Positions 1 through 6,748 are shown, counted from the first letter of the stretch. The stretch: 8,552 nt of DNA from Pseudomonadota bacterium (GCA_023387775.1 JAEWHN010000144.1:1-8552), one strand, 5' to 3'. A program made the numbers and translations. Notes: a model not told the origin generated them from the letters alone.

Positions 1-731
1 CCCCGACAACGGACTGGTCACAGCCGCCCGGACGCCTCGCTTCTGTGGTTGACTGCGTGTTTCGGTCCCCGGATGAACTGCTGTTGGTTGACTGCGGCTA
101 TGGCGCGAACGACAACGTGCTGGCACAGGCGACGTGGGACGACGAGGCGCGCGGGCAACTCGTGGCGCTGAACCGCTCTGGCGGGGCAAGCGTCGTAGCT
201 TCCGGATTGCATTGTCCGATGGGTATTAGCCTGGATGGCCAGGGCGGTGCGATGGTCTCGTTGCTCGAGCGCGCCGCGATCGTCGATGCCACCGGAAAAG
301 TCAGGCAGATGGGCTATCCCGGCTATCTGGGGCGCCTGCGCGGGATTGCGGGCGGCTACGCCCTGGCGTGTCTCTCGCGGCGTGACCCGCTGATCGAGTT
401 CCTGAAGACGGAGCATGCCTTTAAAGCGGAAATGAAGGCGAAGATCGCGCCTCGCCACTGGATCGCCCCGCGCTCCAACCCGGAGTTCAGCCATGATCTT
501 CCCATTGAACTTGGCGCGACGCGCCTGTTTGGCGAGGTGAAACCCTGGGCTCCATCCTTCTCATATGGCCTGCTCATCCGGATGGACGAGAACATGATGC
601 CGGTCGGTTCGGCGCAGTCGCGGGCCAATGGCCAGCGCCATGCGATAAGCGATGTTGCGGTGTGGAACGGCGATCTGATCGCGATCAGCAAGGCCAGCGG
701 CGAGATCGTCAACCTTGGCAGTGGGGCGTGA
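1..731 (+). CDS. Strictosidine synthase-like / SMP-30-type beta-propeller protein, 3' part
   Basis: The frame is open from the left edge of the window (first full codon at 3), so the gene starts upstream and 242 residues are visible; the GTG at 45 is internal. The protein resembles the bacterial strictosidine synthase-like/SMP-30 beta-propeller group found in sugar ABC transporter operons. Recognisable blocks are LLLVDCGYG near the start, a segment around YPGYLGRLRGIAGGY, the stretch SRRDPLIEFLKTE, the motif KMKAKIAP-like region ending in HWIAP, and the late motif KPWAPSFSYGLLIRMDE. Members of this superfamily are metal-dependent lactonases or small-molecule hydrolases, but the plant alkaloid activity should not be assumed; the substrate here is unknown. 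The stop TGA (729-731) overlaps or nearly touches the start of the ABC ATPase gene, which points to one operon and suggests a job in using the compound that is imported. Family assignment is from motif memory and is fairly sure; function is not. Confidence 0.65.
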   Translation, partial: PTTDWSQPPGRLASVVDCVFRSPDELLLVDCGYGANDNVLAQATWDDEARGQLVALNRSGGASVVASGLHCPMGISLDGQGGAMVSLLERAAIVDATGKVRQMGYPGYLGRLRGIAGGYALACLSRRDPLIEFLKTEHAFKAEMKAKIAPRHWIAPRSNPEFSHDLPIELGATRLFGEVKPWAPSFSYGLLIRMDENMMPVGSAQSRANGQRHAISDVAVWNGDLIAISKASGEIVNLGSGA

Positions 732-736
732 CGGAG

Positions 737-2233
737 ATGACAGTACAGCCCGTTGTGAGTCTTCAGAATGCGACCAAGACCTATGGTGGCATCGCGGCGC
801 TGGCCGAGGCGAATTTTCAACTCTGTCCCGGCGAAATCCATGCACTCGTCGGCGAGAACGGGGCGGGCAAGTCCACGCTTTGCAAGCTGATCGCCGGCGT
901 CATCGCCCCTTCGGAAGGCGAGGTGCGCGTCGACGGGGAAGTGGTGGCCTTCTCAGCGCCGAAGGATGCCAATGCGCGCGGCATCTCCATGGTCTATCAG
1001 GAGACCAGTCTGGTCCCGCAGCTCACCGTGGCGCAGAACATCGTGCTCGGTCGCGAGCGCGCCTTCAATTCGGTGCGCAAGGTGCGCAATGCCGCACGGC
1101 AGGTGCTGCAGCGGCTGAACTTCAAGGTCGATCCCGCGCAACTCGCCGGCTCCCTGTCCGCAGCCAAGCGGCAGATGGTCGAGATCGCGCGCGCTGTGCT
1201 CAACGAGGCGCGCATCATCATCCTCGACGAGCCGACTGCGGCGCTCACGCCGGAGGAGACGGACCATCTGTTCGATCTGATGAGGTCGCTGCGGCGCAGC
1301 GGTGTTGCGATAATCTTCATCTCGCATGCGCTGGAAGAGGCGCTCAGCCACGCCGATCGCATTTCGGTCCTACGCAACGGGCGCATGATTGTGACCGGGC
1401 CTGCTTCCGATTTCGATCGAGCCCGCCTGATCCGGCACATGATCGGCGAGGAACTGAATGAGCGGGTTCCGGCCCCAACGGTCGCGCGCAAGCCGGCCTC
1501 GGCCCTGCCGGTGCTGCGGGTGGAGAACATCCGCATGGGCAGCATGGTCAACAACATGTCCTTCTCCATCTTTCCGGGCGAGATCACTGGTATTGCCGGC
1601 CTGATCGGCTCTGGCCGTAGCGAGGTGGCCAAGGTGATCATGGGCCACACCAAGCGCAATTTCAGTGGTGGCCGCATCTGGCTCGACGGTAGGGAGGTGC
1701 GCTACGCCATCCCTGCCCACGCGGTGGCTGACGGCATCGCCTATGTCAGCGAGGACAGAAAGCTCGACGGGTTCTTCGACACGCTGAGTGTGTCGGACAA
1801 TATCGGGCTTGGATGGCTGGCAAAGTTCGGGCGACGCACTCTGCTCGCTCCGCTTGGCCGCATGCGCCGCATCGCGCGCGAATGGGAAGAGAGGCTGACG
1901 ATCCGCCGGATCGGCGAGAACCAGCCGGTGCTTTATCTGTCGGGCGGCAATCAGCAGAAAGTGGTAATAGCCAAATCGCTCGCACAGCAGCCAAGGCTGG
2001 TCATCTTCGATGAGCCGACACGGGGCGTCGACGTCGGAGCCATCGCCGAGATCAGGCAGATCATCAGGGACATCGCCGACAGCGGTGCCGGCGTGATCCT
2101 GATCTCCTCCTATCTGCCGGAGATACTCGACCTTTCCGATCGCATTCTGGTGGCCAAGGGCGGCACCATCGCCGCCGAATTCTCCCGCGCAGAAGCGACC
2201 GCAGAGCGAATTCTGCACGCAGCCGTTCACTAG
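737..2233 (+). CDS. Sugar-type ABC transporter ATP-binding protein with two ABC domains (RbsA/XylG class)
   Basis: The 498-residue protein energises import through a ribose/xylose-type ABC transporter on the cytoplasmic face. Two ABC domains are visible in tandem, as usual for this class (about 500 residues). Domain 1 has Walker A GENGAGKST (39-47), signature LSAAKRQ (140-146, not the strict LSGGQ) and Walker B IIILDEP (160-166). Domain 2 has the degenerate Walker A GLIGSGRSE (288-296) common in RbsA proteins, signature LSGGNQQK (401-408) and Walker B LVIFDEPTRG (421-430). The C terminus (AEFSRAEATAERILHAAV) is family-like, so the gene is complete. The start is uncertain: ATG 737 has a GGGG run about 10 bases upstream, while GTG 728 would overlap the previous stop by four bases (GTGA) and add three residues. 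No permease or binding-protein gene follows; DNA after the stop is an IS21 fragment. Permeases may lie upstream of the window or may have been deleted. The transported sugar cannot be read from the sequence. Confidence 0.93.
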   Translation: MTVQPVVSLQNATKTYGGIAALAEANFQLCPGEIHALVGENGAGKSTLCKLIAGVIAPSEGEVRVDGEVVAFSAPKDANARGISMVYQETSLVPQLTVAQNIVLGRERAFNSVRKVRNAARQVLQRLNFKVDPAQLAGSLSAAKRQMVEIARAVLNEARIIILDEPTAALTPEETDHLFDLMRSLRRSGVAIIFISHALEEALSHADRISVLRNGRMIVTGPASDFDRARLIRHMIGEELNERVPAPTVARKPASALPVLRVENIRMGSMVNNMSFSIFPGEITGIAGLIGSGRSEVAKVIMGHTKRNFSGGRIWLDGREVRYAIPAHAVADGIAYVSEDRKLDGFFDTLSVSDNIGLGWLAKFGRRTLLAPLGRMRRIAREWEERLTIRRIGENQPVLYLSGGNQQKVVIAKSLAQQPRLVIFDEPTRGVDVGAIAEIRQIIRDIADSGAGVILISSYLPEILDLSDRILVAKGGTIAAEFSRAEATAERILHAAVH

Positions 2234-2235
2234 GG

Positions 2236-2298
2236 TCAGGCAGTCCCATCTGGTCTCGAAGCTCTACGAGCGCACCAGCGTCATCATCGCCGCCAATG
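2236..2298 (+). mobile_element. istB: Remnant of an IS21-family istB (transposition helper ATPase) gene
   Basis: Translating from 2241 gives QSHLVSKLYERTSVIIAANG and then a TAG stop. This matches the well-conserved IstB block that reads roughly LLFHLISKLYERTSVIVTTNL in IS21-family helper ATPases; the upstream TCAGGC may be the conserved Ser-Gly just before it. Only about 20 residues of a protein of roughly 250 survive, so it is non-functional. The fragment begins two bases after the stop codon of the ABC ATPase gene and ends abruptly within the conserved block, so both edges are likely deletion or recombination joints. I see no terminal inverted repeats or target duplication around it. The match is by eye against remembered family sequence. 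Confidence 0.6.
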
Positions 2299-2312
2299 GA
2301 TAGCGAATCTGA

Positions 2313-2414
2313 TCAAGAGCATAGGATTGCTCCGGTGCCGATCGCGAAGGAACGCATGGGCACGAAATCTCCGAACTGCGGGTCTGGCTGTGTGAGGCAA
2401 CAGATATTGCTCAT
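2313..2414 (-). pseudogene. Start of an unidentified gene, cut off after 33 codons
   Basis: Read on the minus strand, an ATG at 2414 lies four bases after a strong Shine-Dalgarno sequence (GGAGAGG, complement of 2419-2425). It opens a frame of 33 residues, beginning MSNICCLTQPDPQFGDFVPM and ending at TGA 2313-2315. It sits about 30 bases downstream of the phosphodiesterase stop on the same strand, where the next gene of that operon would be expected. The IS21 istB fragment lies just beyond its stop. The simplest reading is the 5' end of an operon gene whose remainder was lost when the IS material arrived, with the stop supplied by or near the junction. A genuine small protein is the alternative. 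I recognise no family. Confidence 0.4.
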
Positions 2415-2443
2415 GTTTCCTCTCCAGGACTAATGTTTTGGGC

Positions 2444-3193
2444 TCAGGCGGATGCGACCATTCTGGTGCGCAGGTCGAGGGCGAGGTCGGGATTGTCCGA
2501 AGTCAGGTGGCCGATGCCGCGCTCCAGCCACTTGGCGATCAACGCCTCGTCGTTCAGCGTCCAGACGCAGAGCCGCTCAAGCGGAAGCAAGGCGGTGACG
2601 AGCTCCCATTCGGCTTCTAGCAATTCGTGGTGGATGGCGACGATCTCGACAAGGCCCTCGACCTTTTCGATGAAGGTTCTCAGGCCGCCATGGCGTTCTG
2701 CCCAGGCGGCATTGACCGAGGAGAGCCGGGCGATCTCCGGGGCTTGCCGCCGGCACTCCTCGAGCACGGAAAGATCGAAGGAGCTGAGATAGCTGCTGTT
2801 GGCCAGCCCCTGGCGGACGAGCTCGGCCGCCACCTTGGCGACGATTCCGGGATAGGGCGTACCGGTTTCGTCGTTCTTGATTTCCACGTGCAGGGGCAGG
2901 TTTTCCGCGGTCGCTAGAACAGCGAGCACTTCGGAAAGGGTCGGGATGGCCTCGCTGCTGTCCTTCAGCCTGACAGCCAGGCGGCCTTCGGGCGTCAGTG
3001 CCCGGACCGGACCTTCGCCCCCGGTCGTGCGCTCCAGCGTCGCGTCATGGATGACGAGCAGTTCGCCGGCATCGGTCAGATGGACGTCGAACTCGACGGC
3101 ATCCACGTTGAGAGCAAGCACGTTGCGAAAGCCCGTCAGCGAGTTTTCGGGCCAGAGATTGCGGGCGCCGCGATGGCCGGTGATCAGTGTCAT
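2444..3193 (-). CDS. Glycerophosphodiester phosphodiesterase (GDPD family)
   Basis: The 249-residue protein is expected to hydrolyse glycerophosphodiesters to glycerol 3-phosphate and an alcohol with a divalent metal in a TIM-barrel fold. Visible hallmarks are HRG (7-9), PEN with Glu16, the EFDVHLT block with Glu34 and Asp36, His49-Asp50 (VIHD), and the HVEIK strand with Glu104 and Lys106. Length fits the cytoplasmic UgpQ-like class and no signal peptide is seen. The frame also opens at a GTG (3235) overlapping the permease stop, but ATG 3193 has AGGAAAG six bases upstream and starts directly at the conserved TLITGHRG strand, so I choose it. It follows the dppC-like gene with a short gap and is probably cotranscribed, which suggests a role in using a phosphodiester brought in by the former transporter. 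Family is sure; physiological substrate is inference. Confidence 0.92.
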   Translation of the reverse strand: MTLITGHRGARNLWPENSLTGFRNVLALNVDAVEFDVHLTDAGELLVIHDATLERTTGGEGPVRALTPEGRLAVRLKDSSEAIPTLSEVLAVLATAENLPLHVEIKNDETGTPYPGIVAKVAAELVRQGLANSSYLSSFDLSVLEECRRQAPEIARLSSVNAAWAERHGGLRTFIEKVEGLVEIVAIHHELLEAEWELVTALLPLERLCVWTLNDEALIAKWLERGIGHLTSDNPDLALDLRTRMVASA

Positions 3194-3231
3194 GGAGCTT
3201 TCCTGTGAAAGGCTGGGTGTCGAGAAGGCGG

Positions 3232-4113
3232 TCACCGCACGGTCGGATCGAGCTTGTCGCGCAGCCAGTCGCCGACCAATGAGATCGACAGTGTCGTCAG
3301 CATGATGACGAAGGCTGGGGCGAGCATGATCCAGGGCGCGCGCGTCAGGTATTCGCGGCCGAATCCGACCATGTTGCCGAGGCTGGTCTCGGGCGGCTGC
3401 ACGCCGAGACCCAGGAAGGAGAGGCCGCTTTCCATGAGAATGATCTCGGGGAAGGTCAGCGTCATGGAGACGATCAGCGTCGAAGCGACGTTCGGCAGAA
3501 TGTGACGTAGATAGACCCTGGAGGGTGTGGCGCCGAGTTGCACGACGGCGGCGGCATAGCCTTGGGCGCTGGCCGAAATCGCCAGGCCGCGCGCGATGCG
3601 GGCATAACGTTCCCAGCCGTAGAAGCCCATCAGGCAGACGATCAGTATCATCGACGAACCGAAGAAGGCGAGGACGGCCGGAGACATGATGAGGAACGGG
3701 AGAGCGGCCTGGAAGTCCGCCAGCCCGAGCACGACATGTTCGACCACGCCCCGGAATTTTGCGGCGGCAAAGCCGAGAGCCGTGCCGAAAACTGCCGAAA
3801 GGATCGTTGCGCTGAAAGCAATCAGGAGCGAGACCCGGATCGACTGGATCAGTCGGGCGAGCTCGTCGCGCCCCAACTCGTCAGTGCCGAGCCAGTGCCT
3901 GGCATTTCCGGGCGCCGCGAGCCGGTTGGTGAGGTCCATCGCCGTGATGCCGTAGGGACGCAACTGGTCGGCAAAAATCGCAACGAGTATCATGGCCGAC
4001 AGCCACAGGATGCCCAACCCGATCGAGACGGGAACGTTGCGGCGAAGGGTTGAGATGACGCCTGCGGTGCGGCCGCCCCGCGGTTTTACAGGTGCCATGT
4101 CTGTCGAGGTCAT
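3232..4113 (-). CDS. Peptide/nickel-type ABC transporter permease, DppC/OppC family
   Basis: The 293-residue inner-membrane protein is one half of the membrane channel of a dipeptide/oligopeptide/nickel-class ABC importer. It has a first membrane segment at about 29-49 (IGLGILWLSAMILVAIFA) and the family motif HWLGTDELGRDELARLI at 73-89. The ATPase-coupling region lies at about 187-210 (YAAAVVQLGATPSRVYLRHILPN), followed by the conserved ESGLSFLGLGVQPP at 228-240 and the end GDWLRDKLDP. Length is normal. The start is ATG 4113, preceded by a very strong GAGGAGGA (complement of 4118-4125) that overlaps the stop of the dppB-like remnant; an in-frame extension to 4167 lies inside that gene and is unlikely. 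The gene is intact but its partner permease is broken and no binding protein or ATPases are present here, so it is probably a non-functional leftover unless rescued by paralogues. Substrate class cannot be fixed from the permease alone. Confidence 0.93.
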   Translation of the reverse strand: MTSTDMAPVKPRGGRTAGVISTLRRNVPVSIGLGILWLSAMILVAIFADQLRPYGITAMDLTNRLAAPGNARHWLGTDELGRDELARLIQSIRVSLLIAFSATILSAVFGTALGFAAAKFRGVVEHVVLGLADFQAALPFLIMSPAVLAFFGSSMILIVCLMGFYGWERYARIARGLAISASAQGYAAAVVQLGATPSRVYLRHILPNVASTLIVSMTLTFPEIILMESGLSFLGLGVQPPETSLGNMVGFGREYLTRAPWIMLAPAFVIMLTTLSISLVGDWLRDKLDPTVR

Positions 4114-4123
4114 GGCGTCCTCC

Positions 4124-4402
4124 TCAATGCGCGGTTTGCGCGCGAAGGCGCGGGTCGAGCCAGCCATAGAGCAGGTCTACGACGAAATTGGAGACCACCA
4201 TGGTCGCCGCGATCATCAGCAGGATGCACTGAACGACGGCGAGATCGCGGTTGGCGACGGAAACCACCAGCAGGCGGCCGATGCCGGGCCAGGAGAAGAT
4301 CGATTCGACCACGACGGCACCGGCGATCAGCGACCCGACCATGAAGCCGACAATGGTGATGATTAGCGCATGTTGCCAGACCACGTCAGGCCATTTCAGG
4401 CC
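4124..4402 (-). pseudogene. 5'-truncated DppB/OppB-type ABC permease
   Basis: The last 92 codons of a DppB-family permease (family length about 310-340) are present, starting at GLKWPDVVWQHAL. They run through a membrane segment (IVGFMVGSLIAGAVVVE), the conserved SIFSWPGIGRLLVVSVANRD, a last membrane segment (ILLMIAATMVVSNFVVDLLYG) and the typical end WLDPRLRAQ. Upstream of Gly (4400-4402), family similarity stops: the expected RTARAKGL is replaced by RLRRQPQGL and then by unrelated sequence. In addition the segment reads WQHALIITIVG where relatives read about HALRNALIPIITIVG, so around six residues of the ATPase-coupling loop appear to be missing. The stop TGA (4124-4126) is 10 bases before the dppC-like start. 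Truncation is clear; the internal deletion rests on remembered consensus. Confidence 0.85.
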
Positions 4403-4645
4403 CTGTGGCTGACGCCGGAGGCGCTTGCTATGTGCTGCCAGCAGCGTCTCGGTGTCGTTCTGGTTGGTGTGGTCAGGAAGCGGCGGTCCCCAAGGATCCG
4501 AACCATCGGGGATGTCTCGCAGCCGCCGGATCAGCGCCCAGGAATCCGATGGAACAGCCGGGGGCCACACATCGGCGGCGCCGGGCCTTCTTGGAAGCAC
4601 GAAGGTCGGGTCGATATTGCGGCAATGTAGATGTCCAGATCGCAA
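4403..4645 (-). other. Unrecognised open frame fused in phase to the dppB remnant
   Basis: The dppB frame continues upstream without a stop to a possible TTG at 4645, giving about 81 residues that do not look like a permease. They contain a WALIRRLRDIPDGSDPWG stretch and the run NDTETLLAAHSKRLRR before the junction with GLKW. No good ribosome binding site precedes the TTG. This may be the end of a foreign gene joined to dppB by a deletion, or simply non-coding sequence that happens to stay open in GC-rich DNA. I do not recognise a family, and competing open frames exist on both strands. Confidence 0.3.
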
Positions 4646-4976
4646 GCCTGACTATTGCTACCATGACCCAGAAAATCGAGTTGGTTGCGCTCTTACGTCC
4701 TGTGGTACCTTACTAGTGGAGCGGCGATACAGCGCCTGTGGCGGCAATTTCCGTCGGATCGACAGGGGCGTTGGTGGCGCTCCCTGGATCTGGGGCAGGT
4801 TCTCCTGCGACTTCCGGCGATCGGATTCTTCCGAACGGGTCTCGTCTTCCGCGGTGTCGAGCTCAGGCGGCTCAGACCTTGATCTGGCGCGTGCCAGGCG
4901 CGGCGCTCATATGGCATGCGTCTTGCAATCTGAAGCGACTGGCCACGCAGCAGCGATTAGGCTGCCTGTTGGGTCA
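4646..4976. other. 331-base stretch without a recognisable gene
   Basis: Several short frames are open here on both strands but none has a family motif, a convincing ribosome binding site or a natural end. One minus-strand frame, with codons for a charged, Glu/Arg-rich stretch (EPPELDTAEDETRSEESDRR), is open across about 4668-4910 but has no plausible start. A short inverted repeat, GCAGC/GCTGC around a six-base loop (4950-4965), and another, CATCAG/CTGATG (4975-4989, overlapping the tetR stop), are present; neither is followed by a T-run, so neither is a convincing terminator. Together with 4403-4645 this is about 570 bases of orphan DNA between the dppB remnant and tetR. Confidence 0.4.
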
Positions 4977-5555
4977 TCAGGGCCTGATGCCGGACGGCTG
5001 TGCCAACAGGCCTTCAAGCAACAGGCCGCGCAGCATTCGTGCCCTTTCCCGCCGCTCCTGCGTGGTGCCGCCCGAAAGCATGGCTCCGCCCATCGCCTGC
5101 TGCATCACCACAAACGTCTCCACCCGTACGTCCGGGCGCATGATTCCCGCCTGGATGGCACCCTGGGCAGCTTTGAAAAGTATTTCTGCGACTTCCCGTC
5201 GATCGGTCTGAAAATGGTCGCCGCTCTGGCGCTCCTTCTGCACCGCCTCGGCCAGTCCACCGTTGTGGACATACATTTCGAGTTTCAGGTCGAACAGCTC
5301 AACGAAATCACCAGCCTCACCCTTCTGGTTGGCGGCGACGGTACGGAAATGCTGCAGATTTTGCTCGAACAGCGCAGCAGCCAGATCCATCCGGGTGGAG
5401 AAATTGCGCAGGACGGTCGTGCGCCCAACCCCTGCCGCCGCAGCAATATCCGCCATGGAGACATCAAAGCCACGTTCGGCGAACAGGCGCGAGGCTGCGT
5501 CGAGAACCAGCGACCGATTTCGGGCCGCATCGGCGCGCAAGCTGCGCTCCGTCAT
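4977..5555 (-). CDS. TetR/AcrR-family transcriptional regulator
   Basis: The 192-residue protein has an N-terminal TetR DNA-binding domain. After the basic lead RADAARNR come helix 1 (VLDAASRLFAERGF) and the helix-turn-helix at about residues 33-55 (SMADIAAAAGVGRTTVLRNFSTR). The C-terminal half is helical and should bind a ligand and form the dimer; its shape resembles the SbtR-like group, where RADAARNR is common. Arg50 and Asn51 in VLRNF replace the usual LYRHF/LYYHF residues only partly. Start choice: ATG 5555 has a weak GGA a few bases upstream; a TTG at 5573 would add six residues (MSDLGQ) and has AGAAGG directly before it, too close to be ideal. The gene is on the same strand as the sox operon, 114 bases after the soxA stop. 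The ligand and targets are unknown; it could regulate itself, a neighbour or a lost gene. Confidence 0.92.
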   Translation of the reverse strand: MTERSLRADAARNRSLVLDAASRLFAERGFDVSMADIAAAAGVGRTTVLRNFSTRMDLAAALFEQNLQHFRTVAANQKGEAGDFVELFDLKLEMYVHNGGLAEAVQKERQSGDHFQTDRREVAEILFKAAQGAIQAGIMRPDVRVETFVVMQQAMGGAMLSGGTTQERRERARMLRGLLLEGLLAQPSGIRP

Positions 5556-5669
5556 CTGTCCAAGATCGCTCAACCTTCTCGCCTCACCAGATCGTTGTCG
5601 CCACCCCGTTCATTACCATCCTATCCAGGCGGACCAATCGACAAGTTCTGGAAAAAATGTCGCGTCGCC

Positions 5670-6428
5670 TCAGCGCCTCACCGCTGGCGTCTCGATCGGC
5701 AGTCCATTGCCGCGGGACCTCAGATAGAGTTCCAGCTCCACGGCCTCCTGCGATCCCTCGGCGAGCGGCTCTGCCCGCACAGCGTCATTGCACCAGGCGA
5801 TCATGCGGCCCACCGACCCCATATCCTGCCACAACTGACGGTAGATCGGAAAGCCGTTCACCTGGCCCTGGCTGATCGGCTCGCCCCGCAGGCGGCTGCC
5901 GACCTGGTCGACATGGCAGTTCGAACAGGCGAGATTCAACCGGCCACGCCGCGTTTCATAATAGGCCTTTCCGCGTTGATACGCGCCTGACGCGGGACCA
6001 TCGGTCGCGACCGCCATGGGCAGTCCGCGCGATTGATGCATGACCAGCGCCGTCAGGGAGACCAGTTCCTGGGAACTGTACGCGAACGGATCGGCCAATT
6101 GCCGCTCAGCGCGACACCGGTTGATCTGTTGCTCCAGGCTGATGACCTGGTCTTGCGCCTGCGACCATCGCGGATAGCGGGTGCCGGCTCCGCGCATGGC
6201 TTCGGGAGCCCCATGGCAATTCTGGCAGCTCGTCCCGTTGCCGGCAGGCTCGGTCCAGAGCCGGGCCCCAAGTTCGACCCAAAGCATGCCGGGATTTGCG
6301 AAGTCGTCATCCTGCAAGGCTTGCGTCTCGGGAAGCAGGAACTGGTAGCCCGACACCGGCGGGCTGTCCTGAGCGGGCGCACCACCGGCGGCGAGCGAGA
6401 CGGCAATGGCCAGCGCGAGGCGTTTCAT
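5670..6428 (-). CDS. soxA: SoxA, diheme c-type cytochrome of the thiosulfate-oxidising SoxAX complex
   Basis: SoxA is the periplasmic subunit that, with SoxX, oxidatively joins thiosulfate to the SoxY cysteine. The 252-residue product starts with a Sec signal peptide ending about AQA/AQ-D (residues 1-20). Two heme-binding motifs are visible, CQNCH (68-72) and CSNCH (168-172), so this is the diheme form rather than the single-heme form. Cys213 in MIAWCNDAVRAEP matches the conserved cysteine that, as a persulfide, ligates the active-site heme in characterised SoxA proteins; the ISLEQQINRCR block (97-106) is also characteristic. The ATG overlaps the soxZ stop by four bases (ATGA), so translation is probably coupled; there is no strong ribosome binding site of its own. 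It is the last gene of the operon in this window, and soxB does not follow it as it does in many alphaproteobacteria. Confidence 0.95.
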   Translation of the reverse strand: MKRLALAIAVSLAAGGAPAQDSPPVSGYQFLLPETQALQDDDFANPGMLWVELGARLWTEPAGNGTSCQNCHGAPEAMRGAGTRYPRWSQAQDQVISLEQQINRCRAERQLADPFAYSSQELVSLTALVMHQSRGLPMAVATDGPASGAYQRGKAYYETRRGRLNLACSNCHVDQVGSRLRGEPISQGQVNGFPIYRQLWQDMGSVGRMIAWCNDAVRAEPLAEGSQEAVELELYLRSRGNGLPIETPAVRR

Positions 6429-6745
6429 GTCACCGTCAACAGCGCTTCGGCAAGGGTTGTTTCGCCATCCTGATCGAGCCAGGCAAACTCCACCTTCCCG
6501 GTCCTGACGGCGCGGAGGCGAAAGGAGAAATACGGGTTTGCGGAGATGCCAGGCTCCAGCCGCACATGCACCACCTCTTCCCCAAGATAGGTGCATGTAA
6601 AGTCGGTCACGATGTTGACCGGGACGACTGTCCCTTGGGTCGTGTAGGTGAAGCCATTGTCCATCGGATGCATGATCATCGCCCGGATTTCGACGATGTC
6701 TCCTTGCGCTGCCGTCGCGGGCACCCGGATTCGCGTGTTCCGCAT
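6425..6745 (-). CDS. soxZ: SoxZ, partner subunit of the SoxYZ sulfur carrier
   Basis: SoxZ is a small immunoglobulin-like protein that pairs with SoxY to form the periplasmic carrier of sulfur intermediates. The 106-residue product has the normal family length. It carries the family marks RVPATAAQGDIVEIRAMIMHPM near the N terminus in a split view (RVPATAAQGD, then IMHPMDNG), FTCTYLGEEV in the middle, the strongly conserved GISANPYFSF, and an end like FAWLDQDGETTLAEALLTV. It has no signal peptide, as expected if it is exported with SoxY. Its ATG follows the soxY stop after three bases, with GGAAGG about 11 bases upstream inside the end of soxY, and its stop overlaps the soxA start. The TTQGTVVPVN loop between the blocks is shorter and less charged than the usual lysine-rich loop, a mild divergence. 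Confidence 0.95.
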   Translation of the reverse strand: MRNTRIRVPATAAQGDIVEIRAMIMHPMDNGFTYTTQGTVVPVNIVTDFTCTYLGEEVVHVRLEPGISANPYFSFRLRAVRTGKVEFAWLDQDGETTLAEALLTVT

Positions 6746-6748
6746 CGC

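Noticed and set aside
2296..2433. A 45-codon plus-strand frame from ATG 2296
   Set aside because: It has no ribosome binding site, no recognisable family, and overlaps the better-supported minus-strand start at 2414.
3686..4053. Plus-strand open frames opposite the dppC-like gene
   Set aside because: They are antisense shadows of a gene with full family motifs and have no ribosome binding sites.
4950..4989. Two small inverted repeats near the end of tetR as a possible terminator
   Set aside because: Stems are only five and six base pairs, one has a three-base loop, and no T-run follows on the minus strand.
5595..5644. TTGTCG and CGACAA as a possible TetR operator upstream of tetR
   Set aside because: The half-sites are only six bases and about 38 bases apart, with no symmetry beyond them; this can occur by chance.
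5556..5669. A sigma-70 promoter for tetR
   Set aside because: A TTGTCG box exists but no convincing -10 element sits at the right spacing.
4425..5990. A 521-codon open frame on the plus strand
   Set aside because: It lies antisense to tetR and soxA, which have clear family motifs. Its product shows no domain and has the composition of a GC-rich shadow frame.
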